Assembly: GCA_964425315.1 (NCBI GenBank)
Contig: CAYRNB010000116.1
Coordinates: 1 to 8,253 of the forward strand
DNA: 8,253 bases
Reading direction: 5' to 3'
Source: Rhodoblastus sp964425315
GTDB lineage: Bacteria; Pseudomonadota; Alphaproteobacteria; Rhizobiales; Beijerinckiaceae
Shown: in pieces, positions 1-6,360 of the stretch
How the letters are laid out: each line of letters opens with the position of its first letter
How positions within the stretch are numbered: the first letter of the stretch is position 1
Translations under genes and position numbers: made by a program
The notes under the pieces: model-generated
Seen by the model: only the letters and a program-made list of their open reading frames with translations
Databases searched by the model: none
What the model was told of the DNA's origin: nothing

Positions 1-810
1 GACATGCAACGGCCGACCGCGATCGAGGGTGAGGAAATTGGTGATGTCGACAAGGGCGTTGATCGGCCGCAAGCCGACGCTATTCAGTCTTTTCTGCAGC
101 CATTCCGGGCTCGGGCCGTTTTTGACGCCGCGCACCAGGCGAAGCGCGAAAAGCGGCGCCAGATGCGCGTCCTCATGGGCGAAATCGAGCGTGACCCGGA
201 CAGGGCAGGGAAAGGCGCCGGCGATGGTTTTCACGGGCGCTTCGATCAGCCGGCCCAAGCCGGCGGCGGCGAGGTCGCGGGCAATGCCGAAAACGCTCGC
301 CGCATCGGCGCGATTGGGCGTCAGATTGATCTCGATGAGCGGATCGTCCATCTCCGCCCAGGCGGCGTAGGAGGCGCCGACAGGCGCATCGGCGGAAAGT
401 TCGAAAATGCCGGAGGAATCACCGTCGAGACCCAGTTCTTCGGGCGAACACATCATGCCCGCGGATTCGACGCCGCGAATGACGCCCTTGGCGATGGTGA
501 AATCTTTCGCAGGGATATAGGTCCCCGGCGGCGCGAAGACGGTCTTCAGCCCGGAACGCGCATTGGGCGCGCCGCAAACGATCTGCAACGGCGCGCCCTC
601 GCCGACATTGACCTGACAGACGCGCAACCGGTCGGCATTGGGGTGCCGTTCCGCCGTCACGATCTCCGCGATGCGGAACCCGCCAAGCGTTTCCGCCGGG
701 TTTTCGATCTTTTCGACCTCCAGCCCGATCCGCGTCAGCGTCTCGACGATTTCGTCGAGCGACGCCTCGGTCTCGAGATGGGTTTTGAGCCAGGACAGGG
801 TGAATTTCAT
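1..810 (-). CDS. pheT: Phenylalanyl-tRNA synthetase beta subunit, N-terminal part (runs off left edge)
   Basis: Beta subunit of the (alpha-beta)2 enzyme that charges tRNA-Phe in the cytoplasm. The visible 270 residues are the N-terminal third of a protein usually near 800 residues. They begin MKFTLSWLKTHLET, the usual start of this family, then the OB-fold tRNA-binding (EMAP-like) domain at about 40-150, with HPNADRLRVCQV and QIVCGAPNA. Next come INLTPNRAD and GIARDL (about 180-200), and the B3/B4 editing region starts near 210. The last visible residues, NFLTLDRGRPLHV, match the conserved ELGRPLHxFD segment. The gene follows pheS by 28 bases on the same strand, so the subunits are probably co-transcribed. 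No strong Shine-Dalgarno is seen before the ATG, which may mean translation coupled to pheS. Only the truncation at the window edge is odd. Identification is secure. Confidence 0.97.
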   Translation of the reverse strand, partial: MKFTLSWLKTHLETEASLDEIVETLTRIGLEVEKIENPAETLGGFRIAEIVTAERHPNADRLRVCQVNVGEGAPLQIVCGAPNARSGLKTVFAPPGTYIPAKDFTIAKGVIRGVESAGMMCSPEELGLDGDSSGIFELSADAPVGASYAAWAEMDDPLIEINLTPNRADAASVFGIARDLAAAGLGRLIEAPVKTIAGAFPCPVRVTLDFAHEDAHLAPLFALRLVRGVKNGPSPEWLQKRLNSVGLRPINALVDITNFLTLDRGRPLHV

Positions 811-838
811 TAGTCGGTCTCGAAACTAGATCGCAATG

Positions 839-1921
839 TCAGCTCGACAATCCGCCGGCCAGCGTCGGCAGGTCGAGCGGGCGAAAGCCGTAATGCGACA
901 ACCAGCGCACGTCGGCCTCGAAAAAGGCGCGCAGGTCCGGCATGCCATATTTCAGCATGGCGATGCGATCGATCCCCATGCCCCAGGCGAAGCCCTGATA
1001 TTCGTCGGGATCGAGCCCGCAATTGCGCAGCACATTGGGGTGAACCATGCCGCAGCCCAGAATCTCGAGCCAGTCGTCGCCCTCGCCAAAGCGCAATTCG
1101 CCGCCCTTGCGCGAGCACTGAATATCCACTTCCGCGGAAGGCTCGGTGAATGGAAAAAAGCTCGGTCTGAACCGCATTTTGACATGCGGCACTTCGAAGA
1201 AGGTCCGGCAGAATTCTTCGAGAATCCATTTGAGATGGCCCATATGCGCCTGCCGGTCTATGACCAGTCCCTCGACCTGATGGAACATGGGCGTATGGGT
1301 CTGATCGGAATCGCAGCGATAGGTGCGGCCGGGGCAAATGACCCGGATCGGCGGCGGATTCTTCAGCATGGTCCGCACCTGCACCGGCGACGTATGGGTG
1401 CGCAGCAATTTGCGCGATCCATCCGGCTTGCGGTTGAAGAAGAATGTATCGTGCATTTCGCGCGCCGGATGACCGGACGGGAAATTCAGCTTGGTGAAAT
1501 TATAGTCGTCGGTTTCGACGTCCGGTCCTTCCGCGATGGAAAAGCCCATATCGGCGAAAATGACGGTGAGTTCGTCCATTACCTGGCTGATCGGATGGAT
1601 ACGGCCGGTCTCGAGCGCCGGCGCGCGGACCGGCAGGGTCACGTCGAGCGTCTCTTCAGCGAGCCGCGCTGCGAGCGCCGCCTCCTTCAGCACGTTTTTC
1701 CGCGCGGCCAAGGCCTCCGCAACCTTGTCCTTGAGCGCGTTGATTTTCGCGCCTTCGCTTTTGCGTTCTTCCGGCGACATCTTGCCGAGCGTCGCCAGAA
1801 GCGCCGAAATCGCGCCTTTCTTGCCCAAAGCGCCAACGCGCACGTTTTCGAGCGCCGCCTCGCCTCCGGCCGCATCAATAGCGGCGAGCGTCTCAGCTTC
1901 GAGCTTCGCAAGATCGTTCAT
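839..1921 (-). CDS. pheS: Phenylalanyl-tRNA synthetase alpha subunit
   Basis: Catalytic subunit of phenylalanyl-tRNA synthetase, 360 residues, the usual length for alphaproteobacterial PheS. Residues 1-90 are the helical arm that contacts tRNA. The class II core follows: motif 1 near GRIHPISQVMDEL (107-119), motif 2 with PGRTYRCDSDQTHTPMFHQ (197-215), the substrate-pocket segment FPFTEPSAEVDI (256-267), and motif 3 with GMGIDRIAMLKYG (314-326). Ala312 in GFAWGMG aligns with Ala294 of the E. coli enzyme, so the pocket looks wild type. The frame stays open upstream for 68 codons into rplT, but the family begins at MNDLAKLEAE, so the ATG at 1921 was chosen. Its ribosome site is weak (GGA about a dozen bases upstream). 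It lies downstream of rplT beyond an intrinsic terminator and is followed by pheT. Confidence 0.97.
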   Translation of the reverse strand: MNDLAKLEAETLAAIDAAGGEAALENVRVGALGKKGAISALLATLGKMSPEERKSEGAKINALKDKVAEALAARKNVLKEAALAARLAEETLDVTLPVRAPALETGRIHPISQVMDELTVIFADMGFSIAEGPDVETDDYNFTKLNFPSGHPAREMHDTFFFNRKPDGSRKLLRTHTSPVQVRTMLKNPPPIRVICPGRTYRCDSDQTHTPMFHQVEGLVIDRQAHMGHLKWILEEFCRTFFEVPHVKMRFRPSFFPFTEPSAEVDIQCSRKGGELRFGEGDDWLEILGCGMVHPNVLRNCGLDPDEYQGFAWGMGIDRIAMLKYGMPDLRAFFEADVRWLSHYGFRPLDLPTLAGGLSS

Positions 1922-1990
1922 TGCATGAGAATCCGTGGGAAATCGCCAAACTGCGGGCGTCATGCCACGCGCTGGCGCTTCTGTCGAGAA

Positions 1991-2024
1991 AAAGCAAAAA
2001 AGCCCGCCGGTAGGGCGGGCTTTT
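1991..2024 (-). terminator. Rho-independent terminator (or attenuator) between rplT and pheS
   Basis: Read on the minus strand, an 11-bp perfect stem (2024-2014 with 2008-1998), whose core is AGCCCGCC/GGCGGGCT, closes a 5-base loop. It runs into TTTTTT, then GC, then TTTTT. This is a textbook intrinsic terminator, 18 bases after the rplT stop codon. It would end most infC-rpmI-rplT transcripts and leave pheS-pheT dependent on read-through or on a promoter nearer pheS. On the plus strand the hairpin has only a TTTT tail. There is no room between rplT and the hairpin for a pheM-type leader peptide. Confidence 0.85.
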
Positions 2025-2042
2025 CGCAACGGGCGTTGAGCC

Positions 2043-2408
2043 TTAGGCGGCGGCCGGCATCGCCGCCTTGGCCCTTTCGACGATCGCCTTGAAGGCTTCC
2101 GGTTCGGAAATGGCGAGTTCCGCAAGAACCTTGCGGTCCACCTCGATCCCCGCCTTAGCGAGGCCGCCGATGAAACGGCTATAGGTCAGGCCGAACTCCC
2201 GCACCGCGGCGTTCAAGCGCTGAATCCACAAAGCGCGAATGGTGCGCTTCTTGGCGCGGCGGTCGCGCGTGGCGTATTGCATCGACCGATCGACGGCGGC
2301 CTTGGCGGCCCGGATCGTATTCTTGCGGCGGCCGTAAAAGCCTTTGGCGGCCTTGAGAGTCTTTTTGTGCTTGGCGTGCGACGTGACGCCGCGTTTGACG
2401 CGAGCCAT
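2043..2408 (-). CDS. rplT: 50S ribosomal protein L20
   Basis: Large-subunit assembly protein that binds 23S rRNA early; 121 residues, the usual length. The basic N-terminal tail (MARVKRGVTSHAKHKKTLK, then GFYGRRKNT) and the globular part (RTIRALWIQRLNAAVREFG, LTYSRFIGGL, GIEVDRKVLAELA) match L20 throughout. A GGAG Shine-Dalgarno (2416-2419) sits 7 bases before the ATG. It follows rpmI by 44 bases. In other bacteria L20 represses its own operon by binding the mRNA. No specific binding fold was proven here. Confidence 0.98.
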   Translation of the reverse strand: MARVKRGVTSHAKHKKTLKAAKGFYGRRKNTIRAAKAAVDRSMQYATRDRRAKKRTIRALWIQRLNAAVREFGLTYSRFIGGLAKAGIEVDRKVLAELAISEPEAFKAIVERAKAAMPAAA

Positions 2409-2452
2409 GGACGATCTCCAGAAACTTCGGAATAAGACAGGGGCGGCTGCGG

Positions 2453-2653
2453 TCAGCCGTTGGGCAGGAAATATTTCTTCACGTTGTCGCCGTCCGACTT
2501 GAACATGACATTGGTGCCGCGAAGATTCCGGATCTGCTTGTTCGTGCGTTTGATCATGCCGTGGCGCTTGCCGCGCTGGGCATAAACCACCTTTCCGGTG
2601 CCGGTGATCTTGAAGCGCTTTTTCGCGCCGGATTTGGTTTTCAGCTTGGGCAT
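2453..2653 (-). CDS. rpmI: 50S ribosomal protein L35
   Basis: Small basic large-subunit protein of 66 residues. MPKLKTKSGAKKRFK, TGTGKV and the central RGKRHGMIKRTNKQIRNLRG are diagnostic for L35, and the length is typical. The ribosome site before the ATG is a weak purine run (GAGAGA). It is the middle gene of the conserved infC-rpmI-rplT order. The spacer back to infC is 157 bases, long for this operon. Confidence 0.98.
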   Translation of the reverse strand: MPKLKTKSGAKKRFKITGTGKVVYAQRGKRHGMIKRTNKQIRNLRGTNVMFKSDGDNVKKYFLPNG

Positions 2654-2810
2654 TTTGCTCTCTCGATTGCTTGGCCGGGAGGCCGATCGTCTCTTAAACG
2701 AGCGAAAGGCTCCGCCACGGCAGCCCTTTACAGCCGGGCGGAACGAAGGCGCGGCTTTTACGGCAAAAGCGGCTTTTTGGCAAGAGGCGCCGGCGTTTCC
2801 CGCCCGCGGC
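2654..2810 (-). other. infC-rpmI intergenic leader with short repeats
   Basis: This 157-base spacer inside the ribosomal operon holds two direct copies of GCGGCTTTT (plus strand, 2751-2759 and 2769-2777) and a small hairpin with AAAAG/CTTTT arms (2765-2769 and 2773-2777). Nearer rpmI is a GGCC-TCCC-GGCC hairpin (about 2679-2690). None is a convincing terminator. The position, upstream of rpmI-rplT, is where L20-dependent control or an internal promoter could act. That is inference; no published motif was recognised. Confidence 0.35.
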
Positions 2811-3350
2811 TCATTTCGGCGCCAGAACCATGATCATCTGGCGGCCCTCCATTGAGGGCTCCAGCTCGATCTTGGCAATGCCGTTCGTTTCGGCCTTGAC
2901 CCGTTCGAGAACCTTGAAGCCGAGGTCCTGGTGCGCCATTTCGCGACCGCGGAAGCGCAGGACGAACTTCACCTTGTCGCCGTCCTCGAAGAAGCGGCGC
3001 ACCGCCTTCATCTTGGTTTCATAATCGTGATCGTCGATTCCAGGCCGAAGCTTGATTTCCTTGATTTCAACGACCTTCTGCTTCTTGCGCGCCTCGGAGG
3101 CTTTTTTCTGCTCATTGAAACGGAATTTGCCGTAATCGAGAATCTTGCAGACCGGCGGATTGGCGTTAGGCACGATTTCGACCAGATCGAGCCCTTCATC
3201 CTCTGACAGGCGTAGAGCTTCGAGAATCTCGACGACGCCGCGATTTTGGCCTGAAGAATCGATCAGTTGGACCTCGCGGACGCGAATATCCCGGTTGATG
3301 CGGGGACCCTCCTTTTGCGGAACCGGGGGGGCTTTCATGGGACGGCGAAT
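2811..3350 (-). CDS. infC: Translation initiation factor IF-3, starting at ATT
   Basis: IF3 binds the 30S subunit, prevents 50S joining and proof-reads the start codon and initiator tRNA. The 179-residue product has the IF3 N-domain (GPRINRDIRVREVQLID, GLDLVEIVPNANPPVCKILDYGKF with YGKF near 73-76), a basic helical linker (EQKKASEARKKQK) and the C-domain (KEIKLRPGIDDHDYETKMK, LRFRGREMAHQDLG, EGRQMIMVLAPK). The first ATG is at 3338 and has no Shine-Dalgarno at a useful distance. Four codons upstream, ATT at 3348-3350 is preceded by AAGGAG at 8-base spacing. Starting there gives MRRPMKAPP, close to the MRRPF start usual for alphaproteobacterial IF3. A non-AUG start is the classic basis of IF3 autoregulation. 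It is the first gene of infC-rpmI-rplT. Confidence 0.96.
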   Translation of the reverse strand: MRRPMKAPPVPQKEGPRINRDIRVREVQLIDSSGQNRGVVEILEALRLSEDEGLDLVEIVPNANPPVCKILDYGKFRFNEQKKASEARKKQKVVEIKEIKLRPGIDDHDYETKMKAVRRFFEDGDKVKFVLRFRGREMAHQDLGFKVLERVKAETNGIAKIELEPSMEGRQMIMVLAPK

Positions 3351-3364
3351 GGCTTGTTCTCCTT
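3348..3364 (-). promoter_or_regulatory. infC ribosome-binding site with ATT start codon
   Basis: On the minus strand AAGGAG (3364-3359) is followed by 8 bases and then ATT (3350-3348), which opens ATT CGC CGT CCC ATG AAA. The SD spacing is ideal for the ATT and far too long (20 bases) for the ATG at 3338. IF3 discriminates against AUU starts, so this arrangement is the known self-limiting switch of infC. Assigning it here rests on the SD and the MRRP N-terminus. Confidence 0.8.
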
Positions 3365-3451
3365 GGTGATTGACGATGCAGTAGGGCCGTAAGCGTTTCA
3401 GCTACAGCAAAAATCCCCGCGACCGAGACCACGAGGACCGAACCGGTGGCT

Positions 3452-3479
3452 AGAATGTGACAAAGTTCGCCAAAGTCAA
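3452..3479 (-). promoter_or_regulatory. Candidate sigma-70-type promoter for infC-rpmI-rplT
   Basis: On the minus strand TTGACT (3479-3474, 5 of 6 to TTGACA) is followed by a 16-base spacer and CATTCT (3457-3452, a weak -10 that keeps the A, the T and the final T). It would give a 5' leader of about 95 bases before the infC ATT codon. Position and -35 box are good and the -10 is poor. Confidence 0.45.
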
Positions 3480-3532
3480 CGACGCTTTTGCTCCCAAGGT
3501 CGGATTTTGATCTGAATCACGCGGAAATCCCG

Positions 3533-4714
3533 TCATGCGCCGCCGCCGGCGAAATGCCGGGCGTAGACGCCGAGCGCCAGAGCGCACATCCGCTCCGTGG
3601 AAAAATTACGCGCGCGGGCGCGGGCGCGGGCGCCCAAATTTCCGCGCGCGGTAGCGCCGAGCCGTGTCGCTTCTTCGGCTGCGCGCGCCAATGCTTGCGG
3701 CTGACCCAGCGGAATGAGCCAACCGGTGCGCAGATGGGCGTCAACCTCTGGCGGCGCGCTGATCTCTTCCACGGGCTCGGCGACGATAGGCTGTTGCAGC
3801 AGGGCGACGGGCGCGCCGAGCGCTTGCGCTTCCACCGCAGCCGATTCGCCTGCTGCGGCGACGACCAAGACGGCGGCGATACAGGCGGCCGCTCGGTCGT
3901 CGCTTTCGGCCTGCAGAACCTGTGACGCCAAGCCGCGACGCTCGGTCTCGGCCGCGAACGCCGCCTTTTCCGCCGTCCCGGCCGGACCGCGCCACAACCA
4001 GACAAAGCGCGCGTCCTGCGTTTCATTGGCGAAAAAATTCTTCTGCTTTAGCTGGCTCGCGGCGGTGAAAAAAAATTCCTGCCTTTCGCGCGGTAAATCT
4101 ATGGCGACGATCAGCCTTTCATGCGCTTTGACGCCCAGTTGCGCGCGCAGGCGGCCGACCCGGCCGGAATCAACCAGATCGGGCGAGAATTGCCGCAAGT
4201 CGACGCCACGTATGCCATGACGCAGCCGTGCGGCGATTTCCGGTCGCGATTTCGCCGTCTCTGCCAGGGCCCTCGGCGTATACACCACGATCGAATCGGC
4301 TTCGAACGCGAGATCGCTCCGTTCGGCGTCGAAATCCACGACGAGGGGGATGCGCGCCTTTCGCGCGGCGGCAAGCGCGGCCTTCAGCGCCGCCGAAGCG
4401 CGAACGTGGATCAATTCCACCCCTTCCTGCGCGATCAGAGCGTCTAGTCTTCGATGATTCAGCGCGGAAACCAGCGGGTTTCTTGTCGTGGCCACGAAGG
4501 GCGCAAATACGCCGCCGCGCGCCTGCAACTCGCTGACCGAAGCTCCGGGCGCGCCGGCGACCAACGGCCTTGCGCCGGCTTCGGCGAGGCTGGCCGCAAT
4601 CTCAACGCAATCGATCGCTGCCGCGCTTCTGTCGAGCGCCGGCAAAATTTGCAGGATCGTGCGGCCGAATAGGGCCTGGTTGTCGGCCTCCGAGGTCGCT
4701 CCCCATGGCGTCAT
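3533..4714 (-). CDS. GT4-like glycosyltransferase, possibly catalytically degenerate
   Basis: A 393-residue protein with the two-Rossmann (GT-B) layout of family 4 glycosyltransferases, which move a sugar from a nucleotide donor, often in lipopolysaccharide or exopolysaccharide synthesis. Family marks: ILQILPALD (20-28), a PLVVDFDA strand (123-130), GVDLRQFSP (170-178), and a C-terminal stretch with VEAQALGAPV (294-303), RTGWLIPLGQPQALA (329-343) and RNFSTERM (369-376). Several usual residues are absent. The Gly-Gly of the N-terminal loop is replaced by DRSAAAID. The first Glu of the E-x7-E motif falls at Ala287 while the second is Glu295. The GR...K donor loop reads IDLPRERQE (205-213). GGAG lies 5 bases before the ATG. 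No signal peptide or membrane segment is seen. It is head to head with the hydrolase and upstream of infC. Fold assignment is good; activity is doubtful and the substrate unknown. Confidence 0.8.
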   Translation of the reverse strand: MTPWGATSEADNQALFGRTILQILPALDRSAAAIDCVEIAASLAEAGARPLVAGAPGASVSELQARGGVFAPFVATTRNPLVSALNHRRLDALIAQEGVELIHVRASAALKAALAAARKARIPLVVDFDAERSDLAFEADSIVVYTPRALAETAKSRPEIAARLRHGIRGVDLRQFSPDLVDSGRVGRLRAQLGVKAHERLIVAIDLPRERQEFFFTAASQLKQKNFFANETQDARFVWLWRGPAGTAEKAAFAAETERRGLASQVLQAESDDRAAACIAAVLVVAAAGESAAVEAQALGAPVALLQQPIVAEPVEEISAPPEVDAHLRTGWLIPLGQPQALARAAEEATRLGATARGNLGARARARARNFSTERMCALALGVYARHFAGGGA

Positions 4715-4734
4715 GCGATCTCCGGGTCTAAAAA

Positions 4735-5574
4735 ATGCTCAGAATCACCTGGACGAGCTTACCCGTGACCGAGAACGATCGCCAATCGCCGGACGCCGCT
4801 TTTTTCCAATCTGCGCCGCAGACGCCGCGTCTGGCATACCTTCTGCGGCCGGCGCCGGGGCCGAATTCCCCGCCCGGGCTGTTCTGGCTGGGCGGTTTTC
4901 GTTCCGACATGCGCGGCGCCAAAGCGACCTTTCTCGCCGCGCTGGCCGGGGAGCAAGGTCGCGCCTGCCTCCGTTTCGACTATTCCGGCCATGGCGAGTC
5001 GGAAGGAGATTTCGCCGATGGGACGATCGGCGCCTGGGCCGACGAAGCCGCCGCGATTTTCCGCGCGCTGACCAGGGGCCCTCAAGTCGTCGTGGGGTCT
5101 TCGATGGGCGGTTGGATCGCCTTGCTTCTCGCCCGAGCTTTGGCGCGATCCAACGAGAGTTCCCGCCTCGCCGGCATGGTCCTGATCGCGCCGGCGGTCG
5201 ATTTCACCGAGGAGCTGATCTGGCCGCAGCTGCCAGAGAATGTGCGTGAGGTTATAGAACGCCAAGGTCTTTGGCGCCGTCCGGCCGATGCTTATGGTGA
5301 TTCCTATCCGCTGACCAAAAGGCTGTTCGATGACGGAAGAGCCAACGCCCTGTTCGGCGGCGAAATCCGCAGCCATTGCCCGGTCTGCATCTTGCAGGGA
5401 ATGGCCGATCCGGACGTGCCCTGGCCGCACGCGATGAAACTGGTCGAACATCTGGCCGCCGACCCGGTCACTATTACGCTGATCAAGGATGGCGACCATC
5501 GTTTGTCCCGTCCTCAGGATCTGTCGGCGCTGAAAAAAGCGATAGAACAGTTCGACGCGTTTTTACCTGCGTAA
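4735..5574 (+). CDS. Alpha/beta hydrolase, serine hydrolase fold
   Basis: Soluble alpha/beta-hydrolase of 279 residues, resembling the ABHD10-like group of small ester or thioester hydrolases. Visible marks in order: the oxyanion-side strand FWLGGFRSDMRG (50-61), RFDYSGHGES (80-89), the nucleophile elbow GSSMGGW (121-127) with Ser123, the acid region DPDVPW (225-230; Asp225 likely) and KDGDHRLS (251-258) with His255. The full triad is thus present. No signal peptide is evident. The ATG at 4735 lacks a clear Shine-Dalgarno. A GTG at 4765 (VTENDRQ) is an alternative and would drop ten residues outside the core. The gene diverges from the glycosyltransferase with 20 bases between starts. A hydrolase of this type beside infC is a recurrent arrangement in Rhizobiales. 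The natural substrate cannot be told from sequence. Confidence 0.9.
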   Translation: MLRITWTSLPVTENDRQSPDAAFFQSAPQTPRLAYLLRPAPGPNSPPGLFWLGGFRSDMRGAKATFLAALAGEQGRACLRFDYSGHGESEGDFADGTIGAWADEAAAIFRALTRGPQVVVGSSMGGWIALLLARALARSNESSRLAGMVLIAPAVDFTEELIWPQLPENVREVIERQGLWRRPADAYGDSYPLTKRLFDDGRANALFGGEIRSHCPVCILQGMADPDVPWPHAMKLVEHLAADPVTITLIKDGDHRLSRPQDLSALKKAIEQFDAFLPA

Positions 5575-5706
5575 ACCATCTATTAAGGTTAAAATGCTCC
5601 CATCGGGAAGGCTCGGGACGCACCCAGCGATTTCGACCGGCGGCTGGATCGACATGCCCCGTGCGAATTCGGCGAACCAAGGCCGGAAGCGACCGGGGGG
5701 AAGCGC

Positions 5707-6123
5707 ATGCAAATCGAAAATCAGCCCATTGCGCCTGCCCTGGAATGGTGCCTGCCGGTCGTTTACGATTGCCTGAGCGAATTTTATCATGACCTTCTGC
5801 CGGCGACGAACAGCGCGCGCACGAACATGACTCAGGTCCACTTCGCGATTTGGACGATGCTCGCGCGCGAAGAGTTCGACCATTTGCCCGCCAGCTTTTA
5901 CCTCTTCGTCAGACAGGCGCACGCGCAAAAAATCGACGTTCGAACGCGCCGCGCCGGCGATCGGTATGTCGCATCAGAAATTCTAGACCTTTGTTCGCGC
6001 CGCTTTCATCGCAACCCGGAAAAAGCGCGGCTCCACAATGCGGCTCTGCTCACGCTGCTTGAACGGCTGCAGCGGCTCGAGCAAATCTGCGCCACGCAGG
6101 CGCCGCTCGCCCGCGCGGCATGA
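5707..6123 (+). CDS. Hypothetical protein, 138 aa, family not recognised
   Basis: I do not recognise this protein. It starts MQIENQPIAPALEWCLP at an ATG preceded by GGGGGGAA five to six bases upstream, a plausible ribosome site. It has no signal peptide or obvious membrane segment and looks mostly helical. A rather hydrophobic, aromatic N-terminal half contains PVVYDCLSEFYHDLL (17-31), FAIWTML (46-52) and LPASFYLFVRQ (60-70). A basic stretch RTRRAGDRYVASEILDLC follows, then a leucine-rich helix NAALLTLLERLQRLEQIC (111-128). Cysteines are at 15, 22, 96 and 128, without a CxxC pair. It is not clearly in an operon: 132 bases separate it from the hydrolase and the tRNA gene follows 69 bases later. 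A TAAAAT at 5590-5595 could be a -10 box but no -35 accompanies it. Codon use fits its neighbours, so coding is likely. Confidence 0.72.
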   Translation: MQIENQPIAPALEWCLPVVYDCLSEFYHDLLPATNSARTNMTQVHFAIWTMLAREEFDHLPASFYLFVRQAHAQKIDVRTRRAGDRYVASEILDLCSRRFHRNPEKARLHNAALLTLLERLQRLEQICATQAPLARAA

Positions 6124-6154
6124 ATTTTCCTTGCCAGCGGCCCTTTTCACGCGG

Positions 6155-6183
6155 TTGACAGGGGCGCCGGCCACCCGTAGAAG
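6155..6183 (+). promoter_or_regulatory. Promoter of tRNA-Leu(CAG)
   Basis: A perfect TTGACA (6155-6160), a 17-base spacer and TAGAAG (6178-6183, 4 of 6 to TATAAT) end nine bases before the mature tRNA 5' end at 6193. Transcription would begin near 6190. Spacing and location make this the best promoter in the window. Confidence 0.75.
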
Positions 6184-6192
6184 ACGCGCCGG

Positions 6193-6277
6193 GCCCAGGT
6201 GGCGGAATTGGTAGACGCGCTGGTTTCAGGTACCAGTGGTGCAAGCCGTGGAGGTTCGAGTCCTCTCCTGGGCACCA
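6193..6277 (+). tRNA. tRNA-Leu, anticodon CAG
   Basis: An 85-base class II tRNA that decodes CUG. The acceptor arms GCCCAGG (6193-6199) and CCTGGGC (6267-6273) pair fully, followed by discriminator A and an encoded CCA (6275-6277). The D arm carries GGCGGAATTGGTAGACGC. The anticodon stem CTGGT/ACCAG closes the loop TTCAGGT, so the anticodon is CAG. The long variable arm typical of Leu tRNAs follows, then the T arm GAGG-TTCGAGT-CCTC. The type is unambiguous. No second copy of the tRNA 3' end is present in the window. Confidence 0.98.
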
Positions 6278-6291
6278 GCACCCTTGTGCTG
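6276..6291 (+). other. Hairpin at the tRNA 3' end
   Basis: CAGCAC-CCTT-GTGCTG forms a perfect 6-bp stem that begins in the CCA of tRNA-Leu and ends 14 bases beyond it. It has no T-run after it (GAAGCCCTATC), so it is not a standard terminator. It may be a 3'-trailer structure that guides processing. Confidence 0.4.
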
Positions 6292-6360
6292 AAGCCCTAT
6301 CACATCAAGCAGTTAGGCCGTTGACGATGACCTTCTTGGTGATACAAGAGGCGATACATC

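Noticed and set aside
4..813. 269-codon open frame on the plus strand opposite pheT
   Set aside because: Antisense shadow; pheT is certain on the other strand.
836..2092. 418-codon open frame on the plus strand opposite pheS
   Set aside because: Arg/Ala/His-rich antisense shadow of a GC-rich gene; pheS motifs on the minus strand explain the DNA.
1922..2125. In-frame 68-codon extension of pheS upstream, with a Phe-rich patch (LFCFF)
   Set aside because: The extension overlaps rplT and the terminator. The Phe codons come from the terminator T-tract, and the family starts at MNDL.
3502..3530. GGATTT/AAATCC inverted repeat after the glycosyltransferase as a terminator
   Set aside because: Arms are 6 bp with a 17-base loop and no T-tract.
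4759..5499. 246-codon minus-strand frame within the hydrolase gene
   Set aside because: Low-complexity shadow; the hydrolase has a complete Ser-Asp-His pattern on the plus strand.
6321..6348. TTGACG with a 16-base spacer and TACAAG as a promoter for the 56-aa ORF
   Set aside because: The -10 box would overlap the ORF's ribosome site, so a transcript from it would lack the SD.
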